From NCBI GenBank assembly GCA_026394935.1, contig JAPLZR010000027.1:1-19908 (forward strand): a stretch of DNA of 19,908 nt, in the 5' to 3' direction. This DNA is from Candidatus Woesearchaeota archaeon. Its GTDB lineage: Archaea; Nanobdellota; Nanobdellia; Woesearchaeales; ARS49. The stretch's first letter is position 1. Every line of letters begins with the position of its first letter. Below, piece by piece: positions 1 to 7,173 of this stretch. The notes beneath the pieces were generated by a model. The model worked only from the letters and a program-made list of their open reading frames with translations, was not told the DNA's origin and ran no database searches. The position numbers and the translations under genes were made by a program.

Positions 1-2
1 TC

Positions 3-242
3 AGAATAATGATGTATAGAATAATAATGATGAGGCATGCAGAAATTCGAAAATTCTTGGAAGAGATCGGATTTAGAAACAATACTCGATGGTCTCAAGT
101 AGTAAAGATGCCTAAAGAACTAGAGCGGTACAATTTAGAAAAAAATAAATGGACCCGCCCGGGTTCGAACCGGGGATTCCGTCCCTGTGAAGGACGTGTC
201 ATAACCACTAGACCACGGGTCCGCGTATGTTTCCCCCCATAG
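3..242 (+). CDS. possible 3' end of an unrecognised gene (partial)
   Basis: This reading frame is open from the window edge (base 3) to a stop at 242. Residues encoded by about 40-150 (EIRKFLEEIGFRN and following) look like normal charged protein sequence and faintly recall the C-terminal part of LAGLIDADG endonucleases. The frame then runs antisense through the whole tRNA-Val gene, which argues that the tail, and perhaps the whole frame, is chance. The true N-terminus, if any, lies outside the window. Low confidence; no function is assigned. Confidence 0.2.
   Translation, partial: RIMMYRIIMMRHAEIRKFLEEIGFRNNTRWSQVVKMPKELERYNLEKNKWTRPGSNRGFRPCEGRVITTRPRVRVCFPP
150..222 (-). tRNA. tRNA-Val (anticodon CAC)
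   Basis: Read on the minus strand this folds into a complete cloverleaf. The acceptor stem GGACCCG pairs with CGGGTCC, the D stem is GTC/GAC, and the anticodon stem CGTCC/GGACG encloses loop TTCACAG with anticodon CAC. The T stem is CCCGG/CCGGG with loop TTCGAAC. The discriminator base is A (position 150), CCA is not encoded, and there is no intron. A T-rich run follows the 3' end (TTTATTTTTTT on the minus strand) and probably terminates transcription. A TATA-like box at 247-256 lies about 29 bases upstream of the 5' end and is shared with the divergent gene at 279. Confidence 0.96.
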
Positions 243-246
243 AAGA

Positions 247-256
247 CTTTAAAAGG
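247..256. promoter_or_regulatory. shared bidirectional TATA-like box for tRNA-Val and dCTP-deaminase gene
   Basis: The sequence CTTTAAAAGG is nearly symmetric. It sits 25-34 bases upstream of the tRNA-Val 5' end (222, minus strand) and 23-32 bases upstream of the ATG at 279 (plus strand). These are typical archaeal TATA distances, so one box could serve both directions and the plus-strand mRNA would be leaderless. Position is seen; function is inferred. Confidence 0.5.
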
Positions 257-278
257 TTTTGCCAGTTTCCCTTTTGAT

Positions 279-848
279 ATGCACCTAAGCAAAGACGTCC
301 TGAAAAAACTGATTGTTGAGAAGAACTTGCTAACTAATTATGCAGATATTGATGCACAATTAACGCCTAATGGCGTAGATGTACGCCTGGCAGCGATTGT
401 TGAAATTGTTGACGGCGGAAGACTGGCAGTTTCCAAAGCAGACAACCTTGCACCAAAACTCGGAAGCGCAGTAGTCCTGAAAGGATTTGAAGAGCGCCTG
501 AAAGGATACGAACTAAAAGAAATGCACGTAGTTGATTCAGGCGTTGTAAAACTTGAAAAATTAAAGCCATACCTTGTCCTGACCTGCGAAGAACTCAACA
601 CTCCACAAAATTTGATGAGCCACATTGCAGCAAGAACCTCCCTCTTCAGATTGACGCAATCACTGCTTGGCTCTACATTTGTCGAAGCAGGATACAAAGG
701 ATTCCTGACGTTCATGCTACTGCCATTCACAGACAGCCAGATAGAACTCGGAAGCAGATTTGCACAATTGTCTTTTACAGAGCTTACAGGCGAGGGACAT
801 TACGAACAGCAGAAAGAATCTAACTACCAAGGCGGAAAACTGTTCTAA
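279..848 (+). CDS. dcd: dCTP deaminase / dUTPase family protein
   Basis: A 189-residue protein of the dCTP deaminase-dUTPase (trimeric all-beta) family. This family hydrolyses dCTP to dUTP, or dUTP to dUMP, in pyrimidine nucleotide salvage and so limits uracil in DNA. Family landmarks are LTPNGVDVRL (about 28-37), ARTSLFRL (118-125, corresponding to the R-S-S substrate motif), VEAGYKG (135-141, where family members usually read IDPGxxG), GSRFAQLSF (158-166), and a C-terminal YQGGKL that matches the flexible lid. Length agrees with Dcd enzymes. E136 sits where Asp is usual, and the active-site Glu is not in its canonical context, so deaminase versus dUTPase activity cannot be decided. The ATG lies 23-32 bases after a TATA-like box, so the mRNA is probably leaderless. 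Its stop overlaps the stop of the convergent tatD gene by four bases. Confidence 0.8.
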   Translation: MHLSKDVLKKLIVEKNLLTNYADIDAQLTPNGVDVRLAAIVEIVDGGRLAVSKADNLAPKLGSAVVLKGFEERLKGYELKEMHVVDSGVVKLEKLKPYLVLTCEELNTPQNLMSHIAARTSLFRLTQSLLGSTFVEAGYKGFLTFMLLPFTDSQIELGSRFAQLSFTELTGEGHYEQQKESNYQGGKLF

Positions 849-1639
849 CCAAACACTCTTTGGAAATTAAGCCACAAATTATTCGCAACCTCTTCCTCTG
901 TGAAGCTTTTGACTTGAGCGATATTCCTTATAGTGTAAATGACATTAGCAGGCTCATTAGGCTTGCCAGGAATCGGAGAAAGCCAGGGACCATCTGTCTC
1001 AGACAACAACTGATTGATGTTCGCCATCTCCGCAACCATCCTAAAATGCTGAAGCTTCTGGATTATTGCAGGTATCGAGAAATAATATCCAAGGTCAACT
1101 GCCTTTTTGACAACGTGCTTTCTTGCCATAAAACAATGAAGCACCACAGTCTTTACGCTGCTGCTCTGAAGCAGCTCAATACATTCTGCTTCTGCCTCTC
1201 TTGTGTGAACGATAAGCGGTTTTTTGATGTCCTCTGCCAACTTAATTACTTTTGCAAAGTTTTCTTTTTCCTTCTCCCTCAATTGCTCGTCCTTGACCCA
1301 ATGGAAGTCCAATCCTGCCTCTCCTATACCAACAATATTGTCCTTGTTCTCCCTAATAAACTTCAACTCATCATCCATATCAATCGGATGCACCTGACGC
1401 GCAAGACCAATCTCATCAGCACCCAATCCCAAAGCATCAACAGGATAAATACCAAGAGAACATCTGACTAAAGGAGCGTATTTTTTAGCAAGCGCCAAAG
1501 CCTCCCTGTTTGTAGGAATATTAACGCCAGAACAAATAATTGCCTTAACACCTGCTGCTTTTGACCTTTCCAGCAAAGCATCTAATTCAGGCTTATACAA
1601 ATCATGATTCAAATGGCAATGAGCATCTGTAAGTATCAT
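845..1639 (-). CDS. tatD: TatD family metal-dependent DNase
   Basis: A 264-residue TIM-barrel metallohydrolase of the TatD family (amidohydrolase superfamily), a cytoplasmic Mg-dependent 3'-5' exonuclease/deoxyribonuclease connected to DNA repair and turnover. Metal-binding motifs appear in the expected order: TDAHCHL at the N-terminus (H7 and H9), IGEAGLDFHW near residue 100, HTREAE, VVLHCF, and SETDGPWLSP near the C-terminus (Asp metal ligand). Length matches the family. The gene is convergent with the dCTP-deaminase gene (stop codons overlap). It starts 9 bases before the end of the following exchanger gene's 3' side, with both genes on the minus strand. Identity is firm; the physiological substrate in this organism is not known. 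Confidence 0.93.
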   Translation of the reverse strand: MILTDAHCHLNHDLYKPELDALLERSKAAGVKAIICSGVNIPTNREALALAKKYAPLVRCSLGIYPVDALGLGADEIGLARQVHPIDMDDELKFIRENKDNIVGIGEAGLDFHWVKDEQLREKEKENFAKVIKLAEDIKKPLIVHTREAEAECIELLQSSSVKTVVLHCFMARKHVVKKAVDLGYYFSIPAIIQKLQHFRMVAEMANINQLLSETDGPWLSPIPGKPNEPANVIYTIRNIAQVKSFTEEEVANNLWLNFQRVFG

Positions 1640-1665
1640 TCACAGAAGTCTTGCAGAGGTATTAT

Positions 1666-2631
1666 TTAAAGCATTTTGTAAATCTCTGCAGCCAAGAATA
1701 AAGCGTAAAGCCCAACCAGCACAAGCCCGTGCTTCCAAGTCAGCTCTTTCTTATTCATCCAGAACATGATTAACGTTATGGCAGCAACAAGGAACAACAT
1801 TGTTGACAAAACCTGATTCAACGGGATAACTATTGGTTTTATGAGCGCAACTATTCCGAAAAAAAGCAACAACTCAATAACCAGCGAGCCAAACAAATCA
1901 CCAAGCCCAATGCTTGCACGCGCCCTGAACAACGATCTCAGCTCAACAGCCAAGTCCGGCAATGTTGTTCCCACTCCGATAACTGTCAATGCGATGAAGT
2001 ATGCAGGCAAGTTGAAGTAATTTGCTATCTGCACAGAACTAAAAACCAGCCACCTACCCGACAGCATCAAAGCCGCAAAACATCCGAGAAAAATAAAAAC
2101 ATCTCTCCAGATCGTCTTAAGCTCGACATTCTTCTTGATTTTTCCAAGAGTTCCTTCAAGCTTCCACAACGCAAAAAGGTAAGCGATGAAAGCACCCACA
2201 AGAATCACTCCATCAGACCTGCTAAGCTCTCCATCAAAAGCCAAAACAAACGGCAGCATCAATGCCACCCACATAATGAAACGCCTTTTCGTGAAAATGT
2301 TCGGCTCCAACTCTATTTTTTTGCCCAAAAAACAAAGAATGCCAAGAGCAAGCGCGGCATGCACCATATTGGTGCCAAAAATCGTGCCCATTCCAATGTT
2401 TTCCTGCCCAGAAAGGAAACCGGTAAGCGAACTGATGATTTCAGGAGCAGAAGCAGCCATTGCAACAACAACAAGACCAATCAAAGCATCACTCAAACCA
2501 AGCCTTTTGGCATAATTAGAAATACCGTAAACCAGCAGGTCTGCGCTTTTAAAAAGAAGTATCAGGCTCGCAATAAGAACAATGCCATTAAACAAGAGCG
2601 GGTGCGCCAGCTCTGCAGGTATAAATGCCAT
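1666..2631 (-). CDS. sodium/calcium exchanger family (CaCA) membrane antiporter
   Basis: A 321-residue integral membrane protein with about ten hydrophobic helices and two internally repeated alpha regions, the hallmark of cation/Ca2+ exchangers. Alpha-1 reads AMAASAPEIISSL (58-70, E64 as cation ligand). Alpha-2 reads GVGTTLPDLAVEL (219-231), where Asp226 replaces the usual Glu, so ion selectivity is uncertain. The longer open frame starting at 2769 is rejected: those 46 extra residues would cross the promoter and start of the divergent gene at 2698. ATG 2631 is preceded by GAGGCG, a plausible ribosome binding site, and by a TATA box at 2666-2676. It probably exchanges Na+ or H+ for Ca2+ across the cytoplasmic membrane; the direction and ions are inferred from the family. 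Confidence 0.87.
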   Translation of the reverse strand: MAFIPAELAHPLLFNGIVLIASLILLFKSADLLVYGISNYAKRLGLSDALIGLVVVAMAASAPEIISSLTGFLSGQENIGMGTIFGTNMVHAALALGILCFLGKKIELEPNIFTKRRFIMWVALMLPFVLAFDGELSRSDGVILVGAFIAYLFALWKLEGTLGKIKKNVELKTIWRDVFIFLGCFAALMLSGRWLVFSSVQIANYFNLPAYFIALTVIGVGTTLPDLAVELRSLFRARASIGLGDLFGSLVIELLLFFGIVALIKPIVIPLNQVLSTMLFLVAAITLIMFWMNKKELTWKHGLVLVGLYALFLAAEIYKML

Positions 2632-2665
2632 TTTTCGCCTCTTTGTTGCACTGTAAAATAGCAAA

Positions 2666-2676
2666 CTATATAAAAG
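2666..2676. promoter_or_regulatory. shared TATA box between exchanger and small conserved protein
   Basis: The sequence CTATATAAAAG lies in the 66-base divergent gap. It is 22-32 bases before ATG 2698 (plus strand, implying a leaderless mRNA) and 35-45 bases before ATG 2631 (minus strand, implying a short leader with a GAGGCG ribosome binding site). It matches archaeal TATA sequence and spacing. Confidence 0.5.
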
Positions 2677-2697
2677 ACTTGTTGCTCCTTTGGGATT

Positions 2698-3105
2698 ATG
2701 CCAATAGTCGGAATGCAGTTCAGCAAAATTGTTGTAGAAAAGTTTGCTCCAGTTAAAGGCAAAATCCAAGTAAACAACAATGTCGCTTTAAAGGACGTAG
2801 AAAAGACAGACATGATAATGGGCACAAGCAAACAGAATGCCCTAAAGTTTCATTTCGAGTTTACGGCAAAATACGAACCAAAGATCGCAGACATAACACT
2901 CACCGGATTCATCACCTTCTTTGAAAAACCTGAAACCGTCAAGGAAATCGCAGACGGCTGGAAAAAGGACAAAAAAATACCAAAAGAAACCATGTCAAAC
3001 ATTCTCAACACAGTACTTGCAAGATGCAATGTTGAAGCAATGATATTGTCAAGAGAAGTAAACCTTCCTCCGCCAATACCACTGCCAAAAATACAAGTAA
3101 AGTAA
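2698..3105 (+). CDS. conserved archaeal hypothetical protein, possibly SecB-like fold
   Basis: A 135-residue soluble protein with no signal peptide or membrane helix. Visible landmarks are KFHFEFTAKYEP (about 50-61), a beta strand pair ITLTGFITFFEK (66-77), a helical ILNTVLARCNVEA (101-113) and a proline-rich end LPPPIPLPKI (123-132). Strand-rich middle, long C-terminal helix and a terminal proline stretch recall SecB and related small chaperone folds. That is an inference from layout, not from a recognised motif. It lies head-to-head with a cation exchanger through a shared TATA box and 65 bases upstream of cdc48, but it need not be in the same transcript because cdc48 has its own TATA-like box. 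No function is assigned. Confidence 0.75.
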   Translation: MPIVGMQFSKIVVEKFAPVKGKIQVNNNVALKDVEKTDMIMGTSKQNALKFHFEFTAKYEPKIADITLTGFITFFEKPETVKEIADGWKKDKKIPKETMSNILNTVLARCNVEAMILSREVNLPPPIPLPKIQVK

Positions 3106-3129
3106 TTTTTCTTCACTATTTAGGAAAAA

Positions 3130-3139
3130 CTTTTAAAGG
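3130..3139 (+). promoter_or_regulatory. TATA-like box of cdc48
   Basis: The sequence CTTTTAAAGG ends 32 bases before ATG 3171, implying a leader of only about 5-15 bases. An ATG-GGT-TAA minimal reading frame (3158-3166) falls just at the expected transcript start. This may be chance. Confidence 0.45.
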
Positions 3140-3170
3140 AGTAAATGCAGCGCTATAATGGGTTAAAGGG

Positions 3171-5441
3171 ATGGCAGACATCAAACTAAAAGTCGCGGAA
3201 GCAATTCAAGACGACGTAAACAAAGGAATAGTCAGAGTAGACAGCGGTTTCATGAGAGAAATAGATGTCAGACCAGGAGACATAGTTGAAATCGAAGGAA
3301 CCAGGAAGACCGTAGCAATTGCCGACAGAGCATACCCAGGAGACATCGGCTTAAACATCATACGAATGGACGGATTGTCAAGAAAAAACGCCAAAACATC
3401 AATCGGCGAATTAATCGCTGTCAGAAAAGCAGCTGTTGAGCCTGCAAAGAAAGTCATAATCGCACCTGCAAGAGAAGGCATAGTTGTACGCGCATCCGCA
3501 AACATATTCAAACAAGGACTCTTGGGAAGAGCAGTCACAAAAGGAGACATTATTTCTTTAGGAGGCACCAGAAGAAGACGTTCAGCAATGACGCAAAGCC
3601 CATTCTTCGATGAAGTATTCACAATGATGGAAGAAAGCATGATGGCATACGGATTTGGCGACTTGAAATTTGTCGTTGCTGAAACAACCCCAAAACAATC
3701 AGTCATAATTACTGACCAAACAGAAGTCGTTCTTAACTCAGAAGCAGTAGAAATCAAAGAAGAAGCACTCCCAGAAGTCACTTACGAAGACATAGGCGGA
3801 CTTGAAGACGAGATAAAAAAAGTCAGAGAAATGATAGAACTGCCATTAAAACACCCTGAAATCTTTGAAAGACTAGGAGTAGAACCACCAAAAGGAGTCC
3901 TACTGCACGGTCCGCCAGGAACAGGAAAAACATTACTGGCAAAAGCAGTCGCAAACGAAACAAACGCCCACTTCATACTAATTAACGGTCCAGAAATAAT
4001 GTCAAAATTCTACGGACAATCAGAAGAGAACTTGCGCAAAAAGTTCGAAGAAGCGGAAAAGAACGCACCATCGATTGTCTTCATTGACGAGATTGACGCA
4101 ATAGCAACAAAAAGAGAAGAGACGAAGGGCGAGGTTGAAAGAAGAGTAGTAGCACAACTGCTTGCACTGATGGACGGGTTGAAGTCAAGAGGCAAAGTTG
4201 TAGTAATTGCAGCCACAAACGTTCCCAACATTCTGGATCCTGCACTACGAAGACCAGGAAGATTTGACAGAGAACTCGAAATCGGAGTGCCAAACAAAGA
4301 AGGAAGACTAAACATCCTCAAAATCCACACGCGAAACATGCCGTTTGACAAAGACGTCAATTTAAAAGAGTTTGCCGCAGTCACCCACGGATTTGTCGGA
4401 GCAGACCTGGCTGCACTGGCAAAAGAAGCAGCAATGATTGTTTTACGAAGAATACTGCCAGATTTAGGATACGGAAAAGACGAGCCGCTGCCAAACGAAA
4501 TACTGGAAAAACTGTGCGTTGGCAAAAAAGACTTCCGCGATGCACTAAAAGTAGTACGCCCATCTGCACTCCGAGAAGTCTTTGTAGAAGTACCAAACGT
4601 AAAATGGACAGACGTAGGCGGACTTGAAGGAGTCAAACAAGAACTAATAGAAGCAGTTGACTGGCCATTAAAATACCCTGACGCCTTCAAAAGATTAGGC
4701 GTAAGACCTCCAAGAGGCATTTTGTTGTATGGCGCTCCTGGCACTGGCAAGACAATGCTTGCAAAAGCAGTCGCCAATGAAAGCAAAGCCAATTTTATTG
4801 CTGTTAAAGGTCCTGAATTACTTTCAAAATGGGTCGGAGAAAGTGAAAAAGCAGTCCGCGAAGTCTTCAAAAAAGCAAGACAAACAGCACCCACAATAAT
4901 ATTCTTTGACGAAATAGACAGCCTCGCACCAAGAAGAGGCATGAGCAATGACAGCGGAGCAACAGAACGCGTTGTCAACCAAATTTTAACAGAGATTGAC
5001 GGACTGGAAGGAATGTCTGACATCCTCGTAATCGGCGCAACAAACAGACCAGACATGATTGATACAGCATTATTGAGACCCGGAAGGTTTGACAGGATTA
5101 TACTCACACCAGTTCCTGACTTAAAAGCACGACTGGAAACCTTCAAAGTGCACACAAAAAACATGCCTTTGAAAGACGTCAATATTGAAGAACTTGCAGA
5201 AAAAACAGAAGGTTATGTCGGCGCAGACATAGAAGCAGTCTGCAGGGAAGCAGCAATGCTAGCCCTGCGCGAGATTATCACGGCAAAAGTAGTCACAATG
5301 GCTAATTTTGAAGAAGCCCTGAAAAAAGTCTCGCCGTCAATCACAAAAGATGTAGCAAAAATGTACGAAGACCTGCTCGAACGCTTCAAAAGCGCAAGAG
5401 CAAAAGAAATGAAAGAAGAACTGCCAATATACTTTGGTTAA
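3171..5441 (+). CDS. cdc48: Cdc48/VAT (p97-like) AAA+ ATPase
   Basis: A 756-residue protein-unfolding ATPase that forms hexamers and feeds substrates to the archaeal proteasome. Residues 1 to about 180 form the Cdc48 N-domain (double-psi barrel plus second N subdomain). D1 has Walker A GPPGTGKT at 247-254 and Walker B FIDEID at 304-309, followed by RRPGRFDRE arginine-finger context. D2 has Walker A GAPGTGKT at 521-528, with Ala in place of the more usual Pro, and Walker B FFDEID at 578-583, followed by LRPGRFDRI. Both domains keep the SRH arginines. The usual archaeal C-terminal hydrophobic-aromatic proteasome tail is represented by the final residues IYFG, close to the HbYX pattern. The ATG at 3171 follows TTAAAGGG. 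The gene ends 22 bases before a structured RNA element. Confidence 0.97.
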   Translation: MADIKLKVAEAIQDDVNKGIVRVDSGFMREIDVRPGDIVEIEGTRKTVAIADRAYPGDIGLNIIRMDGLSRKNAKTSIGELIAVRKAAVEPAKKVIIAPAREGIVVRASANIFKQGLLGRAVTKGDIISLGGTRRRRSAMTQSPFFDEVFTMMEESMMAYGFGDLKFVVAETTPKQSVIITDQTEVVLNSEAVEIKEEALPEVTYEDIGGLEDEIKKVREMIELPLKHPEIFERLGVEPPKGVLLHGPPGTGKTLLAKAVANETNAHFILINGPEIMSKFYGQSEENLRKKFEEAEKNAPSIVFIDEIDAIATKREETKGEVERRVVAQLLALMDGLKSRGKVVVIAATNVPNILDPALRRPGRFDRELEIGVPNKEGRLNILKIHTRNMPFDKDVNLKEFAAVTHGFVGADLAALAKEAAMIVLRRILPDLGYGKDEPLPNEILEKLCVGKKDFRDALKVVRPSALREVFVEVPNVKWTDVGGLEGVKQELIEAVDWPLKYPDAFKRLGVRPPRGILLYGAPGTGKTMLAKAVANESKANFIAVKGPELLSKWVGESEKAVREVFKKARQTAPTIIFFDEIDSLAPRRGMSNDSGATERVVNQILTEIDGLEGMSDILVIGATNRPDMIDTALLRPGRFDRIILTPVPDLKARLETFKVHTKNMPLKDVNIEELAEKTEGYVGADIEAVCREAAMLALREIITAKVVTMANFEEALKKVSPSITKDVAKMYEDLLERFKSARAKEMKEELPIYFG

Positions 5442-5462
5442 TTCTTATTAATATTCAGAATT

Positions 5463-5591
5463 CCGCGGTCTACGACTTGATTTCTCTCCCTATCGAAAAA
5501 CCCGTGGTTTTTCGGGAGTCCCACAAACTCTGGTTTGTGTGACCTTAGCTCTGCGTGGGGAGGAAATCAACCCGAGCAATCTCGGGCGCGG
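5463..5591 (+). ncRNA. candidate structured non-coding RNA (five-helix fold)
   Basis: The gap between cdc48 and the next gene folds into a closed, branched structure. P1 is CCGCG (5463-5467) with CGCGG (5587-5591). P2 pairs 5479-5490 with 5557-5568 (11 of 12 positions, two of them U-G on the plus strand). P3 is CGAAAAACC/GGTTTTTCG (5494-5502/5506-5514). P4 is CACAAAC/GTTTGTG (5522-5528/5533-5539), extended by GTC/GAC. P5 is CCCGAG/CTCGGG with loop CAAT (5571-5586), directly abutting P1. The U-G pairs would become A-C mismatches on the other strand, favouring plus-strand transcription. The CTCCC at 5486-5490 can instead pair with GGGAG at 5514-5518, giving two exclusive folds. It does not match tRNA, 5S, SRP or RNase P RNA. 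It could be a cdc48 3' element, an independent sRNA or a regulatory element. Confidence 0.6.
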
Positions 5592-5603
5592 CATCAACAT
5601 TAG

Positions 5604-5614
5604 ATATTTATACC
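5604..5614 (+). promoter_or_regulatory. TATA box of the M3-like peptidase gene
   Basis: The sequence ATATTTATACC lies 21-31 bases before ATG 5635, downstream of the structured RNA. It supports both an independent leaderless peptidase transcript and the choice of ATG 5635. Confidence 0.5.
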
Positions 5615-5634
5615 ACTACCTTTCTCAGCTAACC

Positions 5635-7140
5635 ATGGTTTTACACCTTGTTGCTGATTTAGAAAATTTCGACGAAGCACTTGCACGCGAGCACTACCTG
5701 AACAGCTCAGGACAGAAAGACGAGCTTGAAAGCTCCAAAGTCTTCAAACAGTTCAAACACCTATTCTCAAAAGAGCACGTGACTGAAGCTGGCAAGGATA
5801 TTGCTACAAGAGAAGGAAAGCTCCTGTACGATGCTTTTATTGGCAATTTCATCGGCAATGAACTGAAACGCGTAACTGACAAAGCCAATTCCTATGAAGC
5901 ATCTGCTTTTGTAGAAGTAAGCGGACAACAGATTCCATTCCGCCAAGTTTCCACTCTCGTCATGAACGAAGACATCCGCGAGAAAAGAAAAATGCTGTAC
6001 GAAGCAACAAAACCAGTCAAAAAGAAACTCACAGCTTTTGAGAAAAAATCATGGGGAAAAGTTTACGAGCTGATAAAAGAACTCTCAGGCAAAAGTTATG
6101 TTGACTATTTATCATTTGCAAAAGAAGTAAATTACGACAAACTGGCAGAACAACTGCGCGATTTCCTCACAGGCACGGAAAACATCCATAAAGACCAGCT
6201 TGAAAAAAACATGGCATCAATCGGCGTACGCTTGAAAGATGCAAGACCGTATGATTATGCATACTACGCCAGAGCAAAATCATTTGATGTTTTCTTCCAG
6301 AAAGAAAAATTACTCGAAGTTGCCAAAAAATTCTGGAACGACATAGGAATAGACTTCGGCAACCAAAAGAACGTAATATTAGATGTAGAAGAAAGACCCA
6401 AAAAAGTACCAAGAGCGTTCTGCATGCCTGTTAAAGTGCCTTCTGAAGTCATTCTCGTCATCAAACCCCACGGCGGACAGGAAGACTACCAAGCATTCTT
6501 CCACGAGTCCGGACACACAGAACATTTTGCAAACACAGAAGCTTCCCTATCTTACCAGCTTCGCTGTCTTGGAGCAAACAGCGTATCAGAGGCTTACGCT
6601 TTCCTGATAGAGTATCTGCTGTCAAATACAACATTCCTGCAAAAATACGTCGGAATGCCGGCAGAAGACGCCAACAAGTTCGCAAACTTCATAATGGAAC
6701 AAAAACTGCAGGCATTCAGAAGATACGCTGTAAAAGTCATTTACGAGCTTAAACTGCACAGGAATGACCTTGCAAAGCTCGATGATAAATTCATGCCAAC
6801 AGCAGAAACATATTCCTCGTTTGCCAAAATGTATGCTGACCTTCTGACAAAAGCAACCAAGATAAACTACACACCAGAAAATTACCTGCTTGACGTTGAC
6901 TCAGGTCTTTATGCCGCGGATTATGTAAGAGCGTGGCTGTTTGAAGTAATGCTCCGCAAAAAACTGGAAGAAAAATTCGGCAAAGAATGGTTCTCAAACA
7001 AAGAAACAGGAAAATTCCTGAAAACATTATGGAAATGGGGCAATGCAGGAAAAAGCATAGAAGAACTCGCACAAATAACAGGCTATACCGGATTAGACAT
7101 CAAATATCTGACAGAAGACTTCCTTCAGTTCTTTAAGTAA
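5635..7140 (+). CDS. M3-like (oligoendopeptidase F type) zinc metallopeptidase
   Basis: A 501-residue, mostly helical gluzincin peptidase, expected to cleave oligopeptides in the cytosol. The zinc motif is HESGH at 290-294 within QAFFHESGHTEHF. The third ligand is probably E319 in SVSEAYAF, about 25 residues past the motif as in M3 enzymes. No signal peptide or membrane helix is seen. The frame is open upstream to 5539, but that part would read through the structured RNA. ATG 5635 follows a TATA box by 21 bases and gives the natural N-terminus MVLHLVADLENF. Such a peptidase would fit downstream of proteasome products made with Cdc48, encoded next door, though that functional link is inference. 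M32 carboxypeptidases share the general fold but use HEFGH in other surroundings, so subfamily assignment is moderate. Confidence 0.83.
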   Translation: MVLHLVADLENFDEALAREHYLNSSGQKDELESSKVFKQFKHLFSKEHVTEAGKDIATREGKLLYDAFIGNFIGNELKRVTDKANSYEASAFVEVSGQQIPFRQVSTLVMNEDIREKRKMLYEATKPVKKKLTAFEKKSWGKVYELIKELSGKSYVDYLSFAKEVNYDKLAEQLRDFLTGTENIHKDQLEKNMASIGVRLKDARPYDYAYYARAKSFDVFFQKEKLLEVAKKFWNDIGIDFGNQKNVILDVEERPKKVPRAFCMPVKVPSEVILVIKPHGGQEDYQAFFHESGHTEHFANTEASLSYQLRCLGANSVSEAYAFLIEYLLSNTTFLQKYVGMPAEDANKFANFIMEQKLQAFRRYAVKVIYELKLHRNDLAKLDDKFMPTAETYSSFAKMYADLLTKATKINYTPENYLLDVDSGLYAADYVRAWLFEVMLRKKLEEKFGKEWFSNKETGKFLKTLWKWGNAGKSIEELAQITGYTGLDIKYLTEDFLQFFK

Positions 7141-7142
7141 AA

Positions 7143-7153
7143 CTTTTTAAACC
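7143..7153 (+). promoter_or_regulatory. TATA-like box of the gatD operon
   Basis: The sequence CTTTTTAAACC lies 21-31 bases upstream of ATG 7174, suggesting a leaderless polycistronic mRNA for gatD-UPF0248-gatE. Confidence 0.45.
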
Positions 7154-7173
7154 ATCATAGTTCTATTCCGCAT

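Noticed and set aside
860..1471. Plus-strand frame opposite tatD (203 codons)
   Set aside because: tatD motifs are complete on the minus strand; this frame is Cys/Leu/Arg noise.
2632..2769. N-terminal extension of the cation exchanger to ATG 2769
   Set aside because: It would run through the shared TATA box and the first codons of the divergent gene, and its composition is unlike the exchanger. ATG 2631 has a ribosome binding site.
3158..3166. Two-codon upstream reading frame ATG-GGT-TAA before cdc48
   Set aside because: It lies near the expected transcript start but is too short to distinguish from chance; mentioned only with the promoter.
3206..3781. Minus-strand open frame opposite the Cdc48 N-domain
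   Set aside because: A shadow of cdc48; no promoter, ribosome binding site or recognisable domain.
4010..5182. Long minus-strand open frame (390 codons) opposite cdc48
   Set aside because: It is a mirror of the strongly biased cdc48 codon usage, with Ser/Leu-rich nonsense translation and no motifs.
5539..5634. N-terminal extension of the M3-like peptidase
   Set aside because: It overlaps the structured RNA and the TATA box, whereas ATG 5635 sits at leaderless distance from that box.
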